A stretch of DNA of 64,000 nt from Tachypleus tridentatus (Eukaryota; Arthropoda; Merostomata; Xiphosura; Limulidae). Location of the stretch: assembly GCF_004210375.1 (NCBI RefSeq), contig NC_134830.1:65326326-65390325 (forward strand), written 5' to 3'. The notes beneath the pieces are model-generated. The model saw nothing but the letters and a program-made list of their open reading frames with translations, searched no databases and had not been told where the DNA came from. Numbering within the stretch: the stretch's first letter is position 1; each line of letters opens with the position of its first letter. Of this stretch, positions 11,239-23,200 are shown in pieces. The position numbers were made by a program, and so were the translations under genes.

Positions 11239-14200
11239 CTAAACAATAATAGATAGTGATGGAAACTATTATAAACTTCTTATTTGTTACATATACAAAA
11301 GAAACAGTTATTTACTTCCTAACGAATTATTTTATGAATCAGAGTATTCAGAAATTCAGTAATGAATATATAATTCGAGGATCTAAGTCCTTTCACTATT
11401 CTTTGTGAAATTATATAAAGCATACAGTGATTTCTAAGTTTGCTATATTCGTCTTGACTGGTAACCTATAAATTGACTTATTTCTTGCTGAAAGAAACAG
11501 GTAATCTTACTGTAGCCAGTTCAACTCCGAGTAGAACCATTGTTCCATTTTCATAACCCAATCGCTCCACAAGCGCTCCCCCAAGAGATGGTCCAATAAA
11601 ACAGCTAGATAAAGAAAAGTACAAAATACGTAAAACTTTCATACACTGAATTCGAATAGAAGAAACAGATGATTTAAATTGGAAAGACTTAGTTACATTT
11701 ATTATTTGTAACAAAACTTACCCAAGACAAATTGCACTGTTAAAGAGACCAGAAACAATAGTTAAGGTCGAGATATCATCTGGGAATCCACGAGATCTGG
11801 AAAAACGAGAAATATAAATTATATATTTTCCATAAATTAATGGACAATACGTAGTAATCATTCAAGCCAAAATCCAATCTATAACTTTAGAGATTACAAT
11901 AAAAGAGTAACTTTATTTTAACTAAAGAAATTTCACAAACATTTATAGGTTATATAAAATAAAAGGTTTCGCAATAAGAAAAGGAACACTCACTTTTGTA
12001 GTGAATGCTGTAAAATTATAAGTACAATCTACATGCACTATATTTTTCAATTGATCTGACAGACAGTAACCTGAGTACATACTGATGACTGTTCCAAAAA
12101 TAAACAAGGAAGATCCTCACTCTCCTGTTACATATTTCACTTATATTATTCGTACTTATTCTTTAAGAGCATTAATTTTATTAATTGGTTTTTTACGTGT
12201 ATTTAACATTTTGCGTACACAGTTGATCTCAAGGCATAGTTGAATCCTATGATTGTTTTTCCTCCAGCTCCGATTCCAATAAGAACTTGGGCAAATATTA
12301 CCAACCAGAGGGTACTGCAAATATTAAATTATCATTGTTAGGATAAATATATTTGAAAAAAAAGTACTGTAAAGCAGGATACCAAATAATTTTTTTACTT
12401 TGTATTTGACCTTATTTTCGATGTACAACAGATTTACTATTAAAAACTGTCAATTCTCTAAATATGTAGAAGATTCTTCAGAGTAAAGATGAACATTATA
12501 TGTTTTATGAAAACACCAGCGTATCTTCGAATATTGTTGAATATTAGTAATGTGAAACAAGCTGTATAGCATGTTAAGCGAACTTAAATTGCCACATACT
12601 TAAAGTGAATTTGCAAATGAAAAACAAACTGATAATTCTACTGATAGGTACCAAACATTTTTCTGATGTGTTTCAGAAGTTTTAGCGTTGCAGAATAATA
12701 TCGATCATAGTTTTTAAATACGATTTCTTCAAGATCCCAAGGATGAATTACGGGCATTGAGAAATATAATCGGTGTACTGGTCACTTGTTCAAGTTCATT
12801 GTGATATTTTTGTTTGAACCGATATCGGCCCAGAATGGCCAAGTGGTTAAGGCACTTGCCTCGTAATTCGATAGTAGCGGGTCCGAATACCCGTCACACC
12901 AATTATGCTTGCCCTTTCAGCTGTGGGGACCTTGTTATGTGACGGACAATCAAACTATTCGTTGGTAAAAGATTAGCCCAAGAGTTGACGGTGTGTGGTG
13001 ATAACTAGCTTCCTTCCCTTTAATGTTACACTATTAAATTACGGACGGCTAGCGCATATAACCCTCCAGTAAGAAAGAAACTAAACGGAAATTATTTTTT
13101 TCGAATTATCAAATTGGTTATCACTATGAAACTTGCTTCGCATGTTTTGATTGTTTGAAGAGCAAATTCCTTGGTTAATATCCCTCAGATTATGTAAGTC
13201 AATATAACAAACTAAAAGGTCAAAACAGTGCCAGAGAACTTGATGTTTTTTGGTGAGCAATTAAACATGATATTTATAACAATATTTCTCAGTTGGTTAA
13301 TAATAAACTGTGTGACAGCATATCCATATCTAAAAATACCTGATAAATCTTTTAAATTAATGAAAACTTTTATCAAGTTTTGTGATTGTTCTCAATCACA
13401 GCCAACGTTTGTTCTATTTAATCTGTCAACCACAGTGAGAACAAGACACATGATTTAATATTTTTAAATGTTAGTTATTAGGTTTTGCATAATCAGTTTC
13501 TGAAAAGGAAGTTATCAAAAAGTGTATTTATGTTTTCAGATTTTAAAAGAGTTGATTAAGAAAAGTGTATTATTAGTGTTCCCCTCCCCCCACATACCCA
13601 GAAGAAGAATATAAATAATGAAGAAAGTGACTGAACGACAGAAAATGAGTTAGTGTAACTTAGAACTAGAGTTATATCTAAATCTCTAAATGCATTTCTT
13701 GGTCTACTTAGAGAAAGAATAAGTTTGAAATTACAAATAAACAATATGAGACATAAAAACACATTACCGAAATAATGTATAACATGAGATAAATCTTACA
13801 TTTTCAGAGGAAGAAAAGGTGCAGGTCCAATTAGTAATAAACTTGTTATGCAAATATTGTTGTTTGTATAGAATGGAAAGCAAGAATGAAGCTGAAAAAC
13901 AATAAAATAATCTCAGGGCATGTCTGTTTAATTCACCGGAGGTTTATTGTAAATTGCACTTTTATTTTGATCGAAGTGTCAGTTTGTAAATTTGTTTCAT
14001 AAAAACTGAGTATAATCATTTATCGAAATTTAAATGTTCTTGACTTTTTATTTAAACATAGCGGTTACTTTACAATTTTAGTAAATAATCCATCTTTATA
14101 AAAGAGATTTATGAGTATAACTGTATTAATAAATTGAATCTGATATACTCACAGTTTTATCATAAATATATCCCCAGACGAGAGTTCCAACTGAATACAT

Positions 14201-17200
14201 TCCACCAGAAACAATAAATATTAGTCCAACAACCGATGGTGCTAGACCAAACTGCACCAAGTAAACACACAATACTTCAGAAAATGATAAAACTCGTATT
14301 CAATAATATACTGTTTGATTTGAGTTTGATATTGCAATGGTGCGCGTTAATGGTATAAAGTCTTTTATAGATGTTTAAAATGTAATATATAAATATACAT
14401 AACAATATAAATCTTTTAAAACATTTAGCATCAAAATATATTGTGAATAGTTAGATCCCCTTTTTTCTCAATTAATGTTCAAAACAAGCTTACAAATTGC
14501 AACTAGATAGAGAGTTGAAATTGAACTGTGCTTATTTCGTTTTTAACTTTATATTTAAATACAAAATAGTAAAGAAACTTTCCAGGCTCAAATATTTTCC
14601 GTAGACGTATTGGATGTAGCTTTTAGTAAGAGAAACAAACAAAGGAGCAGTCAGTATACAGTTAACTTACTTTCTACGTCATTGGAAAATTAAAAATTAC
14701 GACGGAAAAAATAAAATCTAATTGACGTTAATGTAAACCGATTTTATAATACCACTTGACTGTTTGATGTTTTCAGTATGATGTCTCCACTACGATACTG
14801 AGGATTTTATGGAACACAAAGAAACAACTGAATTTAACGTACCTGTCTGATGTGAGGCTCCAATGTAGCGTCATTAAAACTCAGGATAACGAAGGCTGTT
14901 GAGACATTTATCATTGCCACAATAAAAGAAGGGTTCAGAAAAATCTTTAAAACTTCACCTTTGTTGTCTTGAGTAGAATATTCTGTTTCAACATAAGAAG
15001 AACATAAAATGTAGTGTAACTGACTACGTTGATAATAAAATACTGTGAAATAAAATATTGATAACAGAGAATTTTTTAAATCTTATCAATAAAATGAAAG
15101 TGGTTCTAAGCAACTTATAAATATGATTAAGTTTGTTTTACAAACCTGTTTATGTATTAACTCAGTCAAACTACCAGAATTTAGAATCTCATAAAGGAGA
15201 AGTGTGGCATAAATGAGTCAATTATAACAAAATTTAAGTTGACAGCGAAGCTTAATTTATATCACCTGTGTCTGGTAACAAGAAGAACATGATTGCAGAT
15301 AAACACAAAAGAATCCCTCCAATGAGGAAAAACGGTAACATATAACCTCCAACCTGAAAACCAGAATAACTAATATTGAAAATAAATTAACTAGTTTATT
15401 TCTACACATACATACAATATTTTTTTTCTAATTTCTATTATTTTATCTAATATTGAAAATAAATTAACTAGTTTATTTGTACATATACGTACAATATTTT
15501 TTTCTAATTTCTATTATTTTATCTTTTATGCTATTATTAACCTTATTAATAACTTTTCTGCTACTCAAGAACATGATATTTCGTAAGTATATATTCGATT
15601 TCTTCTGTACTTGAGTTGTCAACAGTATATATTCTCAAAGCACGAACTGATATGAGATATCTGTAATGACTAAAAAAGATTGATATGAAAGTGTTGGAAG
15701 ACTTGGACACTTTTCTCTACCATGTTTTGCCGGTTTATTATTTACAGTATTAATAACTTTATTAAGTACCATAAAGTATAATTTTATGTTTTTGTTTTAA
15801 ACTTGTTAAATACAAGTATCGGTTGAATAAATGCATTTATAATGGTATAATGTTCAATTAATGGAATGACCTGAGCTTCGTTTCAATTCTTGACTAATAA
15901 TAACTTAGATAGAAGGGAAAATGATCTGCGTTCAATTTTAAAACCACATTTCATAAATCGAAAAAAGACGTGATGTTCGAAAATTATCTTACAACTAGTG
16001 ATATCCAAATTTACTGCTTACAAAAGTCGAAAATGCTAAGAAACTTAAATTCTTTTACAAGTATTATTAGGAACATATTTACCTCATAGAGAGCGCCTCC
16101 AATAGCAGGTCCAAGAGTGACACCCAAACCGAATAACATTTCACCGGTGGCCTTTAATAGTGATCCAATATTATTGCAGTTGTATTTTTATGTTATGACA
16201 TTAAAATGGGCATGCCTTTTAACACTGTATATCTTAAGAAATACAAATATGACACATAATTTGGTTACGTTTCTTTGATTCTCGAGTGCCAGTAACAGTT
16301 TTTTTTTAATTTCGCACAAAGCTACTCGAAAGTTATCTGTGCTAGCCGTCCCTAATTTTGCAGTGTAAGACTGGAGGGAAGGTAGATAGTCATCGCTAAC
16401 CACCGCCAACTCTTGGGCTACTCTTTTACCAACGAATATTGGGATTGACTGTCACATTATAACGACCCGCGGCGTTAGCATGTTTAGCCCGAGGGAGATG
16501 GGAACCTGCGACCATCAGATTTTATTGCATTAGTTCTAGCTACGTATTTATTTTAAACTTAAATTAAGATTTCTTTCACTCTTACATATGTGTTCATAGG
16601 TAGGGTTCTGTATACCCCATACAAAGAAATTTAATGTGGGAGAAAGACATAAATATCCCAAGTAAACCCCAATTTCATTAGTTAAACCCTGAATACTCTA
16701 TTCAGGTAGTGTCTAAAGCTGTGAGTCTGAAACGAGAAAGAAGAAACATAGATGGTTAAAATACTAAATATTGATGATTACAAATGTAAAAAACTGAGCT
16801 AGGTGGGTGCGACATGAATCATGTGTTTTTGCTAACGTTGGAAGTTGCTGCATTAGTGTGTTTCTTCTACTGGGATAACATTTTTTCTTTACTGTTTCTT
16901 TTTTCAAACAATGATAGAATTTAATGACTTCAGTTTTTACTTGATTTATAAGAAAGATCTTACTTAGTCAATAGAAGTTTAAACTTTTTTTCGTATGCAA
17001 CCAATGTGATGTGTTCCAAATAACCGTACATGAGTGTACGTGAGTTGCTTGAAAAGTAGGTCGCCAGATATCTGCGTTTAAATTGTCTTGATGACGTTTT
17101 GGAATTTTGTTTCGTTTACTTTTAGTGATGAGGCCCGGCATGGCTTAGCGCGTTAAGGCGTGCGCTTCGTTATCTGAGGATCGCGGGTTCGCGCCCGAGT

Positions 17201-20200
17201 CGCGTCAAACATGCTCGTCCTCCCAGCCGTGGGGGCGTTATAATGTTACGGTCAATCCCACTATTTGTTGGTAAAAGAGTAGCCCAAAAATTGGCGGTGG
17301 GTGGTGATGACTAGCTGCCTTCCCTCTAGTCTTACACTGCAAAATTAGGGACGGCTAGCACAGATAGCCCTCAAGTAGCTTTGTGCGAAATTCCAAAAAA
17401 AAAAAAAAAACATTTTTTTTTTTTCACAAAACACAACCACAAAAATACCTTTTAGTGATCAGCGCTCTGTTTTTGTGGTTGGGTACGTTTTGTACGTCGG
17501 TTATATATTGATATGTTTTGAAATAGAATATAAATGTGCTATTTTTTCCATTAGTTATCCGTGCAGTTTAATAGGCATATTGATCTAGAATGTGAACGGG
17601 GTTTAATTTTGTTATATCTGTGACGACAGTGGTTTTCCAGTACGTGGTAAAGCATCCTGTTTTAAGTGATAGATTACGTGACTCAGTTAAATATGATATA
17701 TATTTGTCTTGCATGGTTTGTTTTGAGTTTCGAGCAAAGTTAAACGAGGGCTTTCTGTGCTAGCCTTCACTAATTTAAGAATATAGATAGATGGTAGTAA
17801 TCAACACCACCCACCGCCAACTTTCGGGCTACTCTATTACCAATGAATAGTGAAATTGACCATCATTTTATAACGCCTCCACGGCTGAAAGGGCGAGCAT
17901 GTTTGGTGTGACTAATATTTTTATATCATTTTTCTCAACAATCAATTTAATTAGAATTTAAACAAATAAGATCTCAAATCATAAGTTTTCATACTACTAT
18001 TAACGCTATATTTTTCAAACTTGCAGCTGAGCATAGATTACATGGTATTTAGAAAAATATATTTGAGATTCTAAAAAGAAATTATTCTTACCAAAGCTGT
18101 TGAACGATATTTAGTAAATTCGTTGGCAATGAAGACATAGCCCAGAGTAAACAGAGACACTGATCCAATAGCCTGAACAATCCTTCCCATAAATGATAAT
18201 CCAAGAAATGTAAGTCCAGGTGGAGTCTTTGTTAGAGTGCTGAAATGTTGTAGTAAATTATGGATTATAAAATATATTTCGCATGTAACCCTAACACGAA
18301 ACCGTACGAACGTTACTCGAAGAACTAATGACAAAACATCTCGCTTGTTGCAGTGTTAGACGGTTTGGTGAGTGCATGATGCTCATATATTGTTGAGTTA
18401 TTATTGTATATTTCTTTTTCATTTTTATACAATTTTATATGGTTTAAAACAATTTTTCTTCCACTATTTTCTTACTTAGACATTTGATCGAAAAATAACA
18501 TTTTTATTGCTCAATTACTAACATTTTTCAAATGGCTGAAATTTATAGAGTGAAGTAAATAACATGAGAATGTGTACTCGAAATTTATATGTTTTATTTT
18601 ATTTCTTTCTTTCTTTTTAAAGCTATTTAATCTGATACTTTTGAATGTTTCCCATAAAATATTAAAGATTATTTACCACATTAGCCAGATGCAAAAATTC
18701 ATACCCTAAAAAGCATTTCTAATTAATTACGAAACCTTTTGCATTCAAGTGGATTGAGGCGAAATGATAGAAATAAACACCGTGTTAGACATGTTGTTTT
18801 ACGTACAGCAGTTGGGAAGGTGAATATTAAAAGAACATTAAATTACGTTGGCATAAAACTTTGCTGTTTTAAAGAAGAAATGTATCTTTTGAAGAAGCAG
18901 AATTTGCAGCACCAAACGTATGACGTAGGCGATTCCTTGTTGTTTTGTAGAATTTTTGGGTAAAACTACGTGGTTGGCTACCTCTGTCATTAAGTTAGAA
19001 TTAAACGAGTAGACTGAAAGCAGTTAACTAAAACAGCCACTTCTAACATTTGAGCTACGATCCTGTAATTGGTAAAACTGATCACAATAGCTAGATGTAA
19101 TTGTCACGAGGACTGTAACTACAAGTTCATGTTATAGTAGTCTCCTTTTGAACTAGCATGTGTGTAGAACCAATTTCTTATTTATCAGCTCAGTTTAAAG
19201 GTATGTTGCATATACTTTTATTTTCTTTATGAAAACAACAAATGTTTGTGTTATCACTCTAAGTACTAAACGCTGAATGAAGTCAAAGTACAATTGTGAT
19301 ACATTCCATCCACAGAGTTTTATAATGATCTTGGATGGTACGTGAACTGTTCATTTGCATTAGATAAGTATCATGTTGGTAATTATTTATATGGATTTTC
19401 TAAAAACTGATGAAACCACATAACAAATTATGTTTGTCTTATCTGGTGGTAGAGGAAGCGCTGTAACGTGATCGTCAATCCAAATATCATTGGGAGTATA
19501 CAAAGAACTAGCGGAGGGAATTATTGGCTGGTTTTTTTTCTTTAATATATCACCTATAACTCTGGAGTGGTTTTGCGCGAAATTCAACGAATGAAAAAAT
19601 TGTTTTGTTAATAAAAGTCATTCTTCTTTCTATATTTATCTTCATTTTTTTTTGATAAAATAAAAAGTGAAAAATAAACTTACCCAAGAAAAATCGTAGC
19701 ACAACCGCTTAAACATAACCCCGAGATTAATAAAAATTTTAGTGAGATCTTTGATACCTACAAATAAAAAAAAAAACTTTTAGTTAAAAGAAACATTTAC
19801 ATAGATGGCGATTAACCATTTGTAACCTTTTATACATCTATTAGGTGATAGAAGTAACTCTGTGATAAACTAATGTTCTTAGATAAGGCGTGAATAAACC
19901 ATTCAACGAATCGATTAATCGATTACCTTTATCAAAGGTAACAAGGTAGTGATATAAAAAACAATCACTCAAAGGCACCGAATTGGCTAAGTCAGATAAT
20001 TTAGAATAACAGCTGTGCATCTTCTCAGCGTCATTGTGCATTTGGGTATGTGTAATTAGAGTGCAATTTTAGAACATTAAGTAATTTGAAGCAAAGAGTG
20101 TTGTAAGAAAATATCACAAATAACTCATGAAGGTAAACTTTTATCATCAAATAGTCTTCTGAAAAAGTTTGAGAACCGCCAGTTCTTCCCTATAAATAGT

Positions 20201-23200
20201 TGGGTTAAAATCCATTTATGAGAAAATAATCATCCGGTACGGATTATTTTCTATTTTACTGGTTGTGTTTGAAATTCACTATTAACAACTCATTATTATT
20301 TGTTTACTTCATGAAAATATACAGCTTATTAACCAGACAGTTAGAAATCCGTGATTCTATAACCAATCGATAGAAATTATTTAAAATACTAGATTAATGC
20401 GTTCAACTGTATAATATCGAAATTTTAGCTCCACGGTGTCTTTGTAGTCCACCTGTGATGTATTTGACCATAATTACTTATAAAAATAAATACAATACTA
20501 GACATTTACTTCAAATTATGAAACCATTTTAGGTGAATATTCTACATTAGTGTTAAATCGTGTTACAAATTAAACGACAAAAATTATAATTGCTTTATCG
20601 GAATAAAGAAATGAATGTATTGTAACGAAAGCGAAAAGAAAGAAACGATAAAGATAAATTACATCTAACAAATGAATTATGTGATTCAAAAGAACTGGCA
20701 AGAAATATAATATAGTTTTATTTTTACACTTGATAAACAAACTTTTACTAAAAGAAAAAATGAATCGAAAGAATGTAGAGGATGATTGCAAAATGTTAGT
20801 CAAAATAATCGACTGTTAAATAATAATATAAGGATATAAAGAAATATTTCTCGCTGAATTGCGGTAGGGAGACGGTTTTTCTGCATAAAAATAATTTGTT
20901 GTTTTTTCATGAGAATGTTCAACAAGAAGAGACCCTCAGAAAACTAGTTATACGTTTATTTTAATATTTACGCTTGTTTCAATGTAGTTTACTTTCTTGG
21001 AGATGAGGTATATTTCTGACTACGTATTGAGCAAGTCCCTCATGTTTTCAAACTTTGTAGAAGATTCTTGAGAGTAAGAATCAATAATATTTGTTTTAAG
21101 ATAACGCGCTAGAATATTCTTGAAATTTATAAAAAATCGTGTGATTCATATAAACAAAGTTAGCTGAGAAACAGTAGACACGGTTGTAGTATTGGACAGA
21201 AACAGTCAGTTACCTTTTGGCCTCGTAACTAACAGGAACGTTCACAGATATAGAGCCTTGTAAACTGGTCAACTGCTGTGAATTACTTAGAATGTTATTA
21301 CTACAACGAGGACATTAAATATCTCGTAAGTAAAAGTCAGCTGATGAGCGGCGTAAGGAAAAACGTGCTGGATAGCTTTTGAGAGATCCGACAGTATCAA
21401 CTCAAAATTAATATTGACATTTTGAACCAGGATTAATTATTGAAAAATCTTCAGTTCTATACTGGAGATAATAATCGATATTGACTGTAAGTTTGTAAAA
21501 TTATTCTTTGAAAAGAATAATTTGTAATAACTATTAGTATTAACCGTTATTGTAAATTATATTGTCCATTATGTGTTTCTATAATAAAATATATTTCTGT
21601 TTAAAAAAGACTTGTTACGAGTACCATAAAGTTCATACATATTAACAGTTAATTAAACTCTAAATTGAATATTCAAATTTTCGTTAATTTTAAGTAATAG
21701 CATTTTAACAAACTTAACGTAATCAATCGGACACTTATCTGAAATAAATTATATTACGAAACACATCATAGCGCCTTCGGCGATCATGTGATTTGTTGAT
21801 TACACATTTGAAATTGTTTTGTTAAGATCCACTGAATTTTACAGAAGTAAATTAATTGAGTTTTTACTTTAATTCTTTTCTCGTTTTTGTAAAAAAAATG
21901 TTTTATATCTTTCTATGCACTGTTATTGAAAAATTATCTTTATGTCGTCTACTTTTACTGATAGTCTGCAATTGGTATCTATTGCAGCTATAAAACTCAG
22001 TTTACCAGCTGACTCGATGAGCTCTACAGTAACAAAAATAATAATTTTAAACAACTAACTGACCTTCTATTTTTTTAAATGGTACTCACCATTTTGGAAA
22101 TAAATGGAGAAAGTAAGATTTGAATCAGAGAAGACACTCCGCAAAGAAGTCCGTACTGTGTTGACGTTACATTTTTTTCTTTCTGTCTGAAAATGAAACG
22201 TTTTTGGTTATTATCAAATCTCAGATCTCAGGAACAACCTCACCAATCATTAGTTTAATAACTGAGTAGTAGTTTTGTAGCTGAGCAATAAAGGAAACAA
22301 TTGAAATTTCCACAAAAATGAAATGTTTCAGATTTTACTAAGAAAAATTACAAAGAAGAAGGAATATGTTTAAAATATAAAACAATCGTGTATGTATTTA
22401 CACAATAATATTGTTAGGTTGTTAAAAGAACGAGAACATTACACAGCAGCATCGTCTTATTTGGGATTAAGTTTACATTTTTATTCAGACAAAAGAGCAA
22501 AACCAAGAATCGTAGACAAGATGTGGCAGCATACAATGTTGATTTTCTGTCATGCTTCTAGTTTATTATTTTGAAGTTAATGACGGCTATTTGATATAAT
22601 TTGTCCTAAAGTATTAATTGATGACAAAGACGTTTTACGTTTCAATATTATCTTTATACAAGTACGTGACAGTTATTGTATTTAATGACATTGTATTATT
22701 TTAACACCCGACCTGTGGTCATCTCTTTCCTTATATGTTTCAGTTATCTTTCCTCCCTTTAGTCTCAATGACCTGCTATGACTAAATGATGAGTCAATCC
22801 CACTATGAATTGGGAAAAAAGACGCCCAAAAGTTGGTTGTGGGTGGTGATGATTTTCTGCCTTCCCTCTTGTCTTATATTATTGAATTAGGGACAGCTAG
22901 CTTCGATAGATATCGTGTATATTTGCGCGAAAATAATAAACAATGACAACAATCTAACAAACCATTTTGTTTTATGGTGTGATAGTAGCAAGTTTACGGA
23001 CTTATAACGCTTAAATACTAGGTTTATCAAGCAACAGAACGAGGTTTTGAATACTCTTATTTGCATGAACTATTCTAATTGCTATTTAACTTTAGTTATG
23101 CTTTTATTGCATTCTTGAGAATTACTGATAGAGGTTAAATATAACTGGTTGCTTGTCATTACCGCTGTGTAGAATATATTTCTGCACATTTTTCCCTTTT

